From Leptothrix sp. (in: b-proteobacteria) (GTDB lineage: Bacteria; Pseudomonadota; Gammaproteobacteria; Burkholderiales; Burkholderiaceae_C), in contig PNKV01000009.1 in NCBI GenBank assembly GCA_013822685.1, positions 98,752 through 162,751 of the forward strand: a stretch of 64,000 nt of DNA. Direction: 5' to 3'. Below, piece by piece: positions 1 to 8,060 of the stretch (positions are counted from its first letter, which is position 1; every line of letters starts with the position of its first letter). The translations under genes and the position numbers were made by a program. A model generated the notes under the pieces. That model saw only the letters and a list, made by a program, of their open reading frames with translations. It did not search any database and was not told the DNA's origin.

Positions 1-430
1 CACCCGCCGATTCGACGCCGCTTTTGCTGGCCTCGCCGCTGGTGTTGACCTGGATGCACACCTGCAGGGGGGGCAAATCCGCCGGCCGTTGCTCGCTCAG
101 GCGTTGGGCAATCTTCAGGCGGTCCACCGTGTGCACCCAGTCGAAGTGCTCGGCCACCACGCGGGTCTTGTTGCTCTGCAAGGGGCCGATCAGGTGCCAT
201 TCGATCTGCTCGCGCAAATCGGCCAGCTCGACCATCTTGTCCACGGCCTCTTGCACGTAGTTTTCACCAAAGCGGTGCTGTCCGGCCTGAAAGGCCTCGC
301 GCACATCGGCCGCCGAGAAGGTCTTGCTGACCGCCAGCAATGTGACACCATCGGCCGGACGGTCCACTTTTGAACAAGCCTGCTGTATTCGGCTTTGCAC
401 GAGTTGTAGCTTGCTGGTGATCGTCGCCAT
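1..430 (-). CDS. yggS: YggS/PLPBP family PLP homeostasis protein (partial, 3' end outside window)
   Basis: About 143 N-terminal residues are visible; the gene starts at ATG 430 and runs off the left edge. The family binds pyridoxal phosphate on a fold-type III TIM barrel and buffers PLP without a known catalytic activity. Family signatures seen are the PLP lysine in LLAVSKTF (about residue 36), FGENYVQEA, and WHLIGPLQSNK. It is divergent from pilT with only 35 bp between the two start codons, a neighbourhood also known from Pseudomonas. The C-terminal phosphate-binding part is not visible. Confidence 0.95.
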   Translation of the reverse strand, partial: MATITSKLQLVQSRIQQACSKVDRPADGVTLLAVSKTFSAADVREAFQAGQHRFGENYVQEAVDKMVELADLREQIEWHLIGPLQSNKTRVVAEHFDWVHTVDRLKIAQRLSEQRPADLPPLQVCIQVNTSGEASKSGVESAG

Positions 431-433
431 AAT
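404..433 (+). promoter_or_regulatory. Candidate sigma-70 promoter for pilT
   Basis: TTGTAG at 404-409 and CATAAT at 428-433 are separated by 18 bp. The -10 box overlaps the yggS start codon (reverse strand 428-430), so pilT transcription would begin about 25 nt before its ATG. The call rests on sequence match only. Confidence 0.35.
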
Positions 434-465
434 GGTCTGTTAAGAAATCCCGGCCCCAATCATCC

Positions 466-1509
466 ATGGATATCACCCAACTTCTCGCCTTCTCGGTCAA
501 GAACAAAGCGTCTGACCTGCACTTGTCGGCGGGTTTGCCCCCCATGATCCGGGTTCACGGGGACGTGCGGCGCATCAACGTCGACGCGCTGGACCACAAG
601 CAGGTCCACGACATGGTGTACGACATCATGAACGACGCCCAGCGCAAGATGTACGAAGAGACGCTGGAGTGCGACTTCTCTTTTGAAATTCAAGGCTTGG
701 CCCGTTTCCGCGTCAATGCTTTCAACCAGAACCGGGGCGCCGGCGCCGTGTTCCGGACCATTCCTTCCAAGATCCTGACGCTGGAGCAGCTCAACGCGCC
801 CAAGATTTTCGCCGACCTGGCCTTGAAGCCTCGCGGTCTGGTGCTGGTCACCGGCCCCACCGGTTCGGGCAAGTCGACGACGCTGGCGGGCATGGTTAAT
901 CACCTGAACGAATCCGAATACGGCCACATCCTGACGGTCGAAGACCCAATCGAATTCGTGCACGAATCGAAAAAGTGCCTGATCAACCAGCGCGAAGTCG
1001 GCCCGCACACCATGAGCTTCTCGAACGCGCTGCGCTCCGCACTGCGTGAAGACCCGGACTGCATCCTCGTGGGCGAAATGCGCGACCTGGAAACCATCCG
1101 CCTGGCCCTGACCGCCGCTGAAACCGGCCACTTGGTGTTCGGCACGCTGCATACCTCCAGCGCCGCCAAGACCATCGACCGCGTGGTCGACGTCTTCCCC
1201 GCCGCCGAAAAAGACATGGTCCGCGCCATGTTGTCCGAATCGCTGGTGGCGGTGATTTCGCAGTCGCTGTGCAAGCTGAAAGACGGCTCGGGCCGCGTGG
1301 CCGCGCACGAAATCATGGTGGCCAATGCCGCCATCCGCAATCTGATCCGCGAAAACAAGATCGCCCAGATGTACTCGGCCATCCAGACCGGCAACAACGC
1401 CGGCATGCAGACGCTCGACCAGAACCTGTCCGACCTGGTGCGCCGCAACCTCATTTCACCCGCCGAAGCCCGCTCCAGGGCCAAGACGCCCGAGAACTTC
1501 CCGGGCTGA
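466..1509 (+). CDS. pilT: Type IV pilus retraction ATPase PilT
   Basis: 347 aa, the usual PilT length. PilT is a hexameric cytoplasmic ATPase that depolymerises the type IV pilus and powers twitching. Visible are Walker A GPTGSGKST (130-138), an Asp/His box region, Walker B ILVGEMRD with catalytic Glu204, the His box GHLVFGTLHT (221-230) and the PilT-specific C-terminal AIRNLIRE motif (289-296). It is followed after one base by the cyclic-nucleotide-binding gene and then pilU, so the three probably form one transcript. Confidence 0.98.
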   Translation: MDITQLLAFSVKNKASDLHLSAGLPPMIRVHGDVRRINVDALDHKQVHDMVYDIMNDAQRKMYEETLECDFSFEIQGLARFRVNAFNQNRGAGAVFRTIPSKILTLEQLNAPKIFADLALKPRGLVLVTGPTGSGKSTTLAGMVNHLNESEYGHILTVEDPIEFVHESKKCLINQREVGPHTMSFSNALRSALREDPDCILVGEMRDLETIRLALTAAETGHLVFGTLHTSSAAKTIDRVVDVFPAAEKDMVRAMLSESLVAVISQSLCKLKDGSGRVAAHEIMVANAAIRNLIRENKIAQMYSAIQTGNNAGMQTLDQNLSDLVRRNLISPAEARSRAKTPENFPG

Positions 1510-1510
1510 C

Positions 1511-2158
1511 ATGAGACGTTTGCTGGACCGATTCAAGATCGCAGGCCCGGGCGACAACGCCACAGAGGAGCGCGAGGCCGACGACGAGGGGTTCTTCTCC
1601 ACCCAGTTCATGGAACGCCCCGAGCTGTCCCGGGCCGCCTCGGCCTGGACTTCGCGCGCGCTGGCCGTCGGCGCCCAGGGCCTCGATCCCGCGATGGGGG
1701 TCGAGTTGCTGCTCAAAGCCTGGCACGACGACACCTTCACCAGCCTGATGGGCGAGGCTGAGCGCGACAAACTCCGCACTCACCTCGAATTCGTCACGGT
1801 TCCGGCCGGAAGAGAGTTGATCGTTCAGGACGAAAAAGGCGACTATGCCTTGGTGATACTCGAGGGCCTGGTGGCGGTCGACCGCGTGCAGCCCACGGGC
1901 GAGCGCGCCCGCCTGGCCGAATTGCGCGAAGGGGATGTCTTGGGTGAAATGTCTTTGCTGGATGCCGGGGCGCGTTTCGCGTCCTGCCAGACGCTGAGCC
2001 GCTGCTCCCTGGCCATCATCACGCGCAGCGCGCTCGACGAGTTCGCCATCGAAGAGCCCCGGCTGGGCTTTGCGCTGATGGCGGGCGTGGCCCGCCGCCT
2101 GTCGCTGCGCATGCGCCAACTCAGCGCGCGCCTGGGCGCCCTGCTCACGGCTGGTTGA
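1511..2158 (+). CDS. Stand-alone cyclic nucleotide-binding domain protein between pilT and pilU
   Basis: 215 aa. The first ~80 residues match no domain I recognise. Residues ~95-190 form a CRP-type cNMP-binding beta-roll with GRELIVQDEKGDYALVILEG and a phosphate-binding cassette GEMSLLDAGARFAS that keeps the conserved Glu and Arg. No helix-turn-helix follows, so it is unlikely to be a transcription factor. Start ATG 1511 lies one base after the pilT stop. The location suggests a nucleotide-responsive input to the PilT/PilU retraction motor; the ligand (cAMP, cGMP or c-di-GMP) cannot be decided from sequence. Confidence 0.85.
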   Translation: MRRLLDRFKIAGPGDNATEEREADDEGFFSTQFMERPELSRAASAWTSRALAVGAQGLDPAMGVELLLKAWHDDTFTSLMGEAERDKLRTHLEFVTVPAGRELIVQDEKGDYALVILEGLVAVDRVQPTGERARLAELREGDVLGEMSLLDAGARFASCQTLSRCSLAIITRSALDEFAIEEPRLGFALMAGVARRLSLRMRQLSARLGALLTAG

Positions 2159-2203
2159 TTTACAGTCCACACAACGTTCAAAACATTCACTGGGATTCAT
2201 GCC

Positions 2204-3340
2204 ATGGAACGCGATCAGGCCTCCAAATTCATCAACGATCTGCTCAAGCTGATGATCGCGCGTGGGGGCTCCGACTTGTTCCTCACGGCCGAATTCCCGC
2301 CCGCCATCAAGGTCGACGGCAAGGTGACCAAGGTGTCGCCCCAGCCCTTGACGGCGCAGCACACCATGGCCCTGGCCCGTTCGATCATGAACGACAAGCA
2401 GGCTGCGGAATTCGAGCGCACCAAGGAGTGCAACTTCGCCATCTCGCCAGGCGGGGTGGGGCGCTTCCGCGTGAACGTGTTCGTGCAGCAAAGCTTCGTC
2501 GGCATGGTGCTGCGGACCATTCCGCAGCAGCTGCCCACGGTCGATGCGATGGGCCTGCCGCAGATCCTGAAAGAAGTCGCGATGAACAAGCGCGGCCTGG
2601 TCATCCTGGTGGGTGGCACAGGTTCGGGCAAGTCAACCACGCTGGCGGCCATGGTCGACCACCGCAACGAGAACACCTACGGCCACATCATCACCATCGA
2701 AGACCCGGTCGAGTTCGTGCACCCGCACAAGAACTGCATCGTCACGCAGCGCGAGGTCGGCATCGACACCGACGGCTGGGAGATGGCGCTGAAGAACACG
2801 CTGCGCCAGGCCCCTGACGTGATCCTGATGGGCGAAATCCGCGACCGTGAAACCATGGAACACGCCGTGGCCTTCGCTGAAACCGGCCACTTGTGCATGG
2901 CCACGCTGCACGCCAACAGCGCCAACCAGGCGCTTGACCGCATCATCAACTTCTTCCCTGAAGAGCGCCGCACCCAGTTGCTGATGGACTTGTCGCTCAA
3001 CCTGAAGGCGCTGGTCTCGCAACGCCTGCTGCCGCGCCAGGAAGGCAAGGGCCGCGCCGCCGCCGTCGAGATCCTGCTCAACACCCCGCTGATCAGCGAC
3101 ATGATCTTCAAGGGCGAGGTCGGTGAGATCAAAGAGATCATGAAGAAGTCGCGCGAGCTGGGCATGCAGACCTTCGACCAGGCCCTGTTCGACCTGTTCG
3201 AGAGCAACGACATCACCTTTGAAGACGCGCTGCGCAACGCCGACTCGGTCAACGACCTGCGCCTGCAGATCAAGCTGCACAGCCAGCGCGCGCGCAGCCT
3301 CGACCTGGCCTCTGGCACCGAGCACTTCAAGATCGTTTGA
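2204..3340 (+). CDS. pilU: Type IV pilus retraction ATPase PilU
   Basis: 378 aa PilT paralogue. It has Walker A GGTGSGKST, Walker B VILMGEIRD with the catalytic Glu, and His box GHLCMATLHANS. It lacks the AIRNLIRE motif, having TPLISDMIFKGE in its place, and carries the longer C-terminal tail typical of PilU. PilU assists PilT in retracting pili under load. The start at ATG 2204 lies 45 nt after the preceding gene; the ATG is preceded by GGGATTC, a weak ribosome-binding site. Confidence 0.97.
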   Translation: MERDQASKFINDLLKLMIARGGSDLFLTAEFPPAIKVDGKVTKVSPQPLTAQHTMALARSIMNDKQAAEFERTKECNFAISPGGVGRFRVNVFVQQSFVGMVLRTIPQQLPTVDAMGLPQILKEVAMNKRGLVILVGGTGSGKSTTLAAMVDHRNENTYGHIITIEDPVEFVHPHKNCIVTQREVGIDTDGWEMALKNTLRQAPDVILMGEIRDRETMEHAVAFAETGHLCMATLHANSANQALDRIINFFPEERRTQLLMDLSLNLKALVSQRLLPRQEGKGRAAAVEILLNTPLISDMIFKGEVGEIKEIMKKSRELGMQTFDQALFDLFESNDITFEDALRNADSVNDLRLQIKLHSQRARSLDLASGTEHFKIV

Positions 3341-4236
3341 CGACCGTGAGCAAAACCTACGAGGCCGTGGCGCCGTGCAAAGTGGCCTTCCTGGGCTTGG
3401 GCACCATGGGTGCCCCGATGGCGGCCCACCTGCTCAAGGCCGGCCACCAGGTCACCGTGTACAACCGCACCCAGTCCAAGGCCCTGGATTGGGTGGCCGA
3501 GCATGGCGGCGCCTGGGCGGTTTCACCGCGCGAGGCGGTGCGTGAAGCCCAAATCGTGTTCACCTGCGTGGGCAATGACGATGACCTGCGCAGCGTCACC
3601 GTGGGCCCCGAAGGCGCCTTCAGGGCCATGCCCGATGGCAGCGTGCTGGTCGACCACACCACCACCTCGGCCGAGGTTGCCCGTGAGCTCGCTCAGGTCG
3701 CCGATGACCAGGGCTTGCATTTCATCGATGCCCCCGTCTCGGGCGGCAATCTGGGCGCCATCAACGGCGTGCTGACCATCATGTGTGGTGGCGATGCCGA
3801 CGCGTTCAACCGCGTTCAGCCCGTCATGCAGGCCTATGCCCGCGCGGCCACCCACCTGGGCACCAGCGGCTCTGGCCAACTGGCCAAAATGGTCAATCAG
3901 ATCTGCGTGGCGGGAGTGTTGCAAGGCCTGTCTGAGGCCCTGGCTTTTGGCCAGACCGCGGGCCTGGACATGCAGGCCGTGCTCGGCGTCATCACGCAAG
4001 GTGCGGCCGGCAGTTGGCAAATGCAGAACCGCGGCCCCACCATGGTCAACGACCTGTTCGACTTCGGCTTCGCCGTTGATTTGATGCGCAAGGACCTGGG
4101 CCTGTGCCTGGACGAGGCCAGGCGCCTGGGCGCCCGTTTGCCTGCCACCGCCTTGATCGACCAGTTCTACGCCGATGTGCAAGGCATGGGCGGCGGGCGC
4201 TGGGACACCTCCAGCCTCATCCGCCGTCTGCGCTGA
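3337..4236 (+). CDS. NAD(P)-dependent beta-hydroxyacid dehydrogenase (3-hydroxyisobutyrate dehydrogenase family)
   Basis: 299 aa from TTG 3337, or 296 aa from GTG 3346; neither has a good ribosome-binding site. The TTG overlaps the pilU stop as TTGA, implying coupled translation. The N-terminal Rossmann motif is GLGTMGAPMA, the substrate motif DAPVSGGNLGA, and the catalytic Lys lies in GSGQLAKMVNQ. The family oxidises or reduces small beta-hydroxyacids (3-hydroxyisobutyrate, tartronate semialdehyde, succinic semialdehyde). The exact substrate is unknown, and nothing links it functionally to the pilus genes. Confidence 0.9.
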   Translation: MTTVSKTYEAVAPCKVAFLGLGTMGAPMAAHLLKAGHQVTVYNRTQSKALDWVAEHGGAWAVSPREAVREAQIVFTCVGNDDDLRSVTVGPEGAFRAMPDGSVLVDHTTTSAEVARELAQVADDQGLHFIDAPVSGGNLGAINGVLTIMCGGDADAFNRVQPVMQAYARAATHLGTSGSGQLAKMVNQICVAGVLQGLSEALAFGQTAGLDMQAVLGVITQGAAGSWQMQNRGPTMVNDLFDFGFAVDLMRKDLGLCLDEARRLGARLPATALIDQFYADVQGMGGGRWDTSSLIRRLR

Positions 4237-4251
4237 CTCCGGCGTCAACCC

Positions 4252-4902
4252 TCAGGGGTTGGAAGCCGCCGTCGCGGCCGGCCGAGGTGGCGGCAGCTTG
4301 CGTGCCAGTTCATCCTCGGTCATCAGTTGGAACACCTTGACCACCTTGGTCACGCCACTCACACCCGCGGCCAGCTCGGCCGCGCGGTTGGCTTCGCGTT
4401 CGGTCACCAGGCCCATCAGGTAAACATCGCCGCGTTCGACCACGATCTTGAAGGCGTTGGAAAACATGTCGCGCGCATCCACAAAGCTCGCCTTGATCTT
4501 GCCCTTGATCAGCACGTCGCTGGAGCGTGAGCCCAGCGAACTGGCGCCCATCACCGCCAGCTCATTGACCACGGATTGCACGTTGTCGACGCGCGCCACG
4601 GCCTGCTCAACGGCCGTGCGGTCGGCCTCGGAGGCCACTTCGCCCGTCAGCAACACCAGCCGGTTGTAGGACGTCGCGTTGACGTGCCCACTCTCGCCCA
4701 CCAGGTCGCGGATGCGCGATGAGGCCTTGATCTCGATGCCCTGGTCTTCCAGCTGCGTGCCCGAGGTGCGGCGGTCCGAGGCCATGAAGGCCCCGCCGAT
4801 GGCCGAGCCCAGCACCAGCGGCGCGCAACCGGCCGTCAGGTTCAAGGCCAGCGCCAAGGCGGTCCAGCGCGCCACGCTCAATGTGTTGATCTTCTTTTTC
4901 AA
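4252..4902 (-). CDS. BON-domain outer-membrane lipoprotein (DolP/YraP-like)
   Basis: 216 aa from TTG 4902, chosen because AGGAG lies 7 nt upstream and the protein then opens with a positively charged lipoprotein signal ending in the lipobox LTAGC. Two BON domains follow (~45-115 and ~120-195), giving the double-BON layout of E. coli DolP, which supports outer-membrane integrity. The gene order with the SIS protein, yraN and rsmI mirrors the E. coli yraN-diaA-dolP locus. The start codon overlaps the stop of the SIS gene as TTGA. Confidence 0.9.
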   Translation of the reverse strand: MKKKINTLSVARWTALALALNLTAGCAPLVLGSAIGGAFMASDRRTSGTQLEDQGIEIKASSRIRDLVGESGHVNATSYNRLVLLTGEVASEADRTAVEQAVARVDNVQSVVNELAVMGASSLGSRSSDVLIKGKIKASFVDARDMFSNAFKIVVERGDVYLMGLVTEREANRAAELAAGVSGVTKVVKVFQLMTEDELARKLPPPRPAATAASNP

Positions 4903-5465
4903 GCCACGTCTCCTAGCAAATGGGTGTCCACGGCCTCGCACAGGCTGTGCAAGGCCAGCCAAGCCACGGCATACAGCCGGGCCGCCTGGTGTCCGGGCAG
5001 GGGTACCCAGACATCGGTGTCTCTCAGCAGCGGGCCCAGCACCGAAGCGGCCTCGCCCGTGAAAAGCACCAAAGTCAGATCTTGTTCGCGTGCCGCCTCG
5101 GTGGCTGCCACCAGCGCGGGTTCATCGCGTTCCAGCGAAAACGCCAGCCAGATGTCGCCGGGATGGCCCAAGGCGCGCACCTGCGCGACCAGGTTGTCGT
5201 CTTTGCCCGGCAAGGCCAGGGCTGCCAGCGGCGGCCGTTCACGGCTCACGCCCTTGACCAGCAGGGAAGCAGTCTGCTGCGCCAGCCATTCGGCCTCGGC
5301 CACCCCGGCGCACAGCACCTTGCCACCGGCGGTCAGCGCGTGCGTGATGGCCTGGGCGGCGTAGTGCAGGTGCAGCGCCAGGCGATCGGCCGACTGGTAC
5401 AGCACATCGGCGGTTTCCAGAAAGGGCTGCTGCGAAAAAGGCTGTTGAAATTGAGGATCCGACAT
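4899..5465 (-). CDS. SIS-domain protein (DiaA/GmhA-like phosphosugar-binding family)
   Basis: 188 aa. The SIS fold is recognisable from the glycine-rich TAGGKVLCAGVAEAEWLAQQ region, LVKGVSRERPPLAALAL, and WLALHSLCEAVDTHLLG near the C-terminus. In this locus the family is usually named DiaA (DnaA-binding initiation factor) or phosphoheptose isomerase. Classical GmhA active-site histidines are not obvious and sequence alone does not separate the two roles; synteny favours the DiaA type. It is the middle gene of the yraN-SIS-BON operon, with a TTGA overlap into the next gene. Confidence 0.85.
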   Translation of the reverse strand: MSDPQFQQPFSQQPFLETADVLYQSADRLALHLHYAAQAITHALTAGGKVLCAGVAEAEWLAQQTASLLVKGVSRERPPLAALALPGKDDNLVAQVRALGHPGDIWLAFSLERDEPALVAATEAAREQDLTLVLFTGEAASVLGPLLRDTDVWVPLPGHQAARLYAVAWLALHSLCEAVDTHLLGDVA

Positions 5466-5483
5466 GAAGGTCGATGATAAGGG

Positions 5484-5864
5484 CTATGCCGAGGTGTCGA
5501 AGGCGGCCACGATCCATTCCAACGCATCGCCATCAATCGCGACCACGTCGAAGCGGCAGGGAGGCCAGGGATTGAGTTGCATCAGGTAATGCCTTGCGCC
5601 GCGGATGCAACGCTGCTGCTTGCCGCGCCCGATGCTGGCCGCCGCACCGCCATGGTCTGCGCTGCTGCGTTGCCGCACTTCCACGAACACCAAGGTGTTG
5701 TCCTTGTCGCGCATGATGAGGTCCACTTCCGCGCCGCGCGCCGACGGGCCCCGCGCGACCCGATAATTGCGCTCAACCAGTTCCAGACCCTGCGCCTGCA
5801 AATAGGCCAGGGCGCGGCCCTCCGCCTCATCTCCTCGGGATTTCGTCGTGACCTTCGATGCCAA
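5484..5864 (-). CDS. yraN: YraN family (UPF0102) predicted nuclease
   Basis: 126 aa. It matches the UPF0102 fold, a Holliday-junction-resolvase-like endonuclease domain: G.EAEGRALAYL, EVDLIMRDKDNTLVFVEVRQR and the C-terminal WPPCRFDVVAIDG. The E..D...EV.. arrangement fits a metal-dependent nuclease core, but activity is unproven for the family. The only in-frame start that covers the conserved N-terminus is TTG 5864, which makes the gene overlap the divergent rsmI start region by 17 bp. Confidence 0.92.
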   Translation of the reverse strand: MASKVTTKSRGDEAEGRALAYLQAQGLELVERNYRVARGPSARGAEVDLIMRDKDNTLVFVEVRQRSSADHGGAAASIGRGKQQRCIRGARHYLMQLNPWPPCRFDVVAIDGDALEWIVAAFDTSA

Positions 5865-6765
5865 TGTGCTGCTCCAGGCCGCTTCTCATGCCGCCGCCGG
5901 TCAGCAGTATCCCAAAGGGGCGCTCTACCTGGTCGCCACGCCCATCGGCAACCTGGCCGACCTGACCTTGCGCGCCATCCAGGTCCTGTCCTTGGTGGAC
6001 GTCGTGGCTTGCGAAGACACCCGCGTCACCGGCGGCCTGCTTCGGCACCTGGGCCTGGACAAGCGCCTGATGGCCGTCCACCAGCACAACGAAGCCGCCG
6101 CGGCGCACCAAGTGATCGAAGCGTTGCAGCAAGGCCAGCGCGTCGCCTATGTCAGCGATGCCGGCACACCCGCCGTGTCCGACCCGGGTGCGCAATTGGT
6201 GTCCCGCGTTCAGGCCGCCGGCCTGCGCGCCGTGCCCATCCCCGGTGTGAGCAGCGTCACCACCGCGCTCAGTGTCGCGGGCGACACCGCCAGCACTGGT
6301 TTCCATTTCATGGGCTTCCTGCCAGCCAAAGGCGCCGCACGCGCCACGGCCCTGGACGAGGCCCTGGCCTGGCCCGGCAGCCTGGTCCTGTTCGAGGCCC
6401 CCCACCGCATCGATGACCTCGCCCGCGACCTGCAAGCCCATGCCGCCCACCGCCAGGTCACCTTGTGCCGTGAGCTGACCAAGCAATTCGAAGAAATCGC
6501 CACCCTGGGCGTGGCCCAGTTGCCCGATTGGATCAAAGCCCAGCCCCACCGTGACCGCGGCGAGTTTGTCGTGGTCGTTCACGCCACCGGTGCTGTCGCC
6601 GTTTCAGACGAATTCTCGACTGAAGTGCTAGCCCTGCTCCAAGCCCTGTCCTCACACCTGCCCATCAAACAGGCGGCCGGCCTGGTGGCCGATGTCACGC
6701 GCCTGCCCCGCAAGGCGCTCTACGAGAAAGCCCTGAGCTGGCGCCAGGCTGACGAGCAGTCCTGA
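5848..6765 (+). CDS. rsmI: 16S rRNA (cytidine(1402)-2'-O)-methyltransferase RsmI
   Basis: 305 aa from GTG 5848 (a second GTG at 5866 would avoid overlap with yraN). RsmI methylates the 2'-O of C1402 in the ribosomal decoding centre using SAM. Tetrapyrrole-methylase-fold motifs are clear: YLVATPIGNLADLTLRA, CEDTRVTGGLL, YVSDAGTPAVSDPG, and FEAPHRIDD. It is divergent from the yraN-SIS-BON operon. The lpoA gene that separates rsmI and yraN in enterobacteria is absent here. Confidence 0.95.
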   Translation: MTFDANVLLQAASHAAAGQQYPKGALYLVATPIGNLADLTLRAIQVLSLVDVVACEDTRVTGGLLRHLGLDKRLMAVHQHNEAAAAHQVIEALQQGQRVAYVSDAGTPAVSDPGAQLVSRVQAAGLRAVPIPGVSSVTTALSVAGDTASTGFHFMGFLPAKGAARATALDEALAWPGSLVLFEAPHRIDDLARDLQAHAAHRQVTLCRELTKQFEEIATLGVAQLPDWIKAQPHRDRGEFVVVVHATGAVAVSDEFSTEVLALLQALSSHLPIKQAAGLVADVTRLPRKALYEKALSWRQADEQS

Positions 6766-6866
6766 CAGCGTTTATTCCCGGAGCACTGTTTTCGCGGGGT
6801 GGGCAAACCCCGGCTTCAAGGGCTAACCCGGGCAACGTGCCAAATTTTTAACGGAATACTCACGCC

Positions 6867-6883
6867 ATCGTTCGTATAACGAT
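6867..6883. repeat. Perfect inverted repeat upstream of the lipase gene
   Basis: ATCGTT and AACGAT form 6-bp arms around a 5-bp centre, 60 bp before the lipase ATG. It contains a TATAAC hexamer (6875-6880) that could be part of a promoter. It may be an operator; no regulator gene lies next to it. The rest of 6766-6942 shows no gene. Confidence 0.35.
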
Positions 6884-6942
6884 TTGCGTCACCACTTGAC
6901 TGCACCGCGTCACGGTGCGAGTGATTTCCACAGGAGATTTGC

Positions 6943-7884
6943 ATGAAGTTCGGATTCACCTTGCGCGCCGTGTGCGCCGCCCTGGCCCTCACGGGTGCCG
7001 TCATGGCCCCAGCGGCCCACGCCGGCACGGCCTCCAAGACCAAATACCCCTTGGTGCTGGTCCACGGCTTCATCGGCTTCGATAACATCCTGGGCATCCA
7101 GTACTTCTACGCCATCCCTGGCGCCCTGCGCGACGACGGCGCCACGGTCTACATCGCTTCGGTCAACCCTTCGCAAACCACCGAATTCCGCGGTGAAGAA
7201 CTGATCCAGCAGATGAAGCAATGGGCCGCCAAGGACGGCGTCACCAAGTTCAACCTGATCGGCCACAGCCACGGCGGCCCCACCGTGCGTTACGCCGCCG
7301 GCACCGTGCCCACCATGGTGGCCAGCGTGTCCACGGTCGCTGGCACGCACTTCGGCAGCAAGGTCGCCGATGACATCCTGGCGGGCACCACCCCCGGTGG
7401 CACCTTTGACCAAACGGCCACCGCCGGCCTGAAGCTGATCTCGTGGCTGACTGGCAACAAGACCACCAGCGACACCGACCTGCTGACCGCCCTGAACGCC
7501 CTGAGCGCCCCAGGCGCAGCCGCCTTCAACGCCAAGTACCCTGCGGGCGCCCCCACCACCGTCTGCGGTCAAGGCCCCAGCAGCGCCAAGGTCGCTGGCA
7601 ACAACATCCTTTTTTATTCCTTCTCGGGCACCTCGCTCAAGACCAACTCCAGCGACATTTCTGACGCACTGCTGGCTTACACCGGCGAGTACTTCAAGGG
7701 CGAGGCCAACGACGGCCTAGTGTCCCGCTGCTCCAGCCACTGGGGCAAGGTTGTCAAAGACAACTACCCCTGGAACCACCTGGATGAAATCAACCAGGTG
7801 CTGGGCGGCATTGGCAAAGGTGCCCCAGAACCTGCCGCCTTCTACAAGCAGCACGCCAACCGCCTGAAGTGGGCATTCCTGTGA
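6943..7884 (+). CDS. Secreted triacylglycerol lipase (Pseudomonas/Burkholderia true-lipase family I)
   Basis: 313 aa with a Sec signal peptide (1-27, cleavage after AHA). The alpha/beta-hydrolase features are LVLVHGFIG (oxyanion region), nucleophile Ser109 in GHSHGG, a catalytic Asp in EANDGLVSR and a catalytic His in WNHLDEINQ. Two cysteines (VCGQG and SRCSSHW) match the disulfide of family I.1/I.2 lipases. AGGAG precedes the ATG. The next gene encodes its dedicated foldase, so the enzyme is expected to fold in the periplasm and leave by type II secretion. Confidence 0.95.
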   Translation: MKFGFTLRAVCAALALTGAVMAPAAHAGTASKTKYPLVLVHGFIGFDNILGIQYFYAIPGALRDDGATVYIASVNPSQTTEFRGEELIQQMKQWAAKDGVTKFNLIGHSHGGPTVRYAAGTVPTMVASVSTVAGTHFGSKVADDILAGTTPGGTFDQTATAGLKLISWLTGNKTTSDTDLLTALNALSAPGAAAFNAKYPAGAPTTVCGQGPSSAKVAGNNILFYSFSGTSLKTNSSDISDALLAYTGEYFKGEANDGLVSRCSSHWGKVVKDNYPWNHLDEINQVLGGIGKGAPEPAAFYKQHANRLKWAFL

Positions 7885-7928
7885 TGGGTTGATACTCTGG
7901 GCTTGAGCACCTCAGCCCAAGGGTTGCG

Positions 7929-7959
7929 CAAGGGTCGTCTCCACAAGAGTCGACCCTTG
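7929..7959 (+). terminator. Stem-loop between lipase and foldase genes
   Basis: CAAGGGTCG (7929-7937) pairs perfectly with CGACCCTTG (7951-7959), followed by TTGCCGTTT. The T-run is weak, so it is more likely a partial terminator or mRNA 3' stabiliser that lowers foldase output relative to lipase. It sits in the 176-bp gap between the two genes, which has no other gene. Confidence 0.5.
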
Positions 7960-8060
7960 TTGCCGTTTGGTGTCATAGGTTTCCCGGGTGCGGTGCGCAC
8001 GACTTGCCCGAATAATGCGGGCAGCCGGGAAATTCCATTGGCTTTGACAGGACGTGTGTG

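Noticed and set aside
460..1308. Minus-strand open frame across pilT that could extend the region upstream of yggS
   Set aside because: yggS has a normal start at 430, and pilT occupies the plus strand with full motifs.
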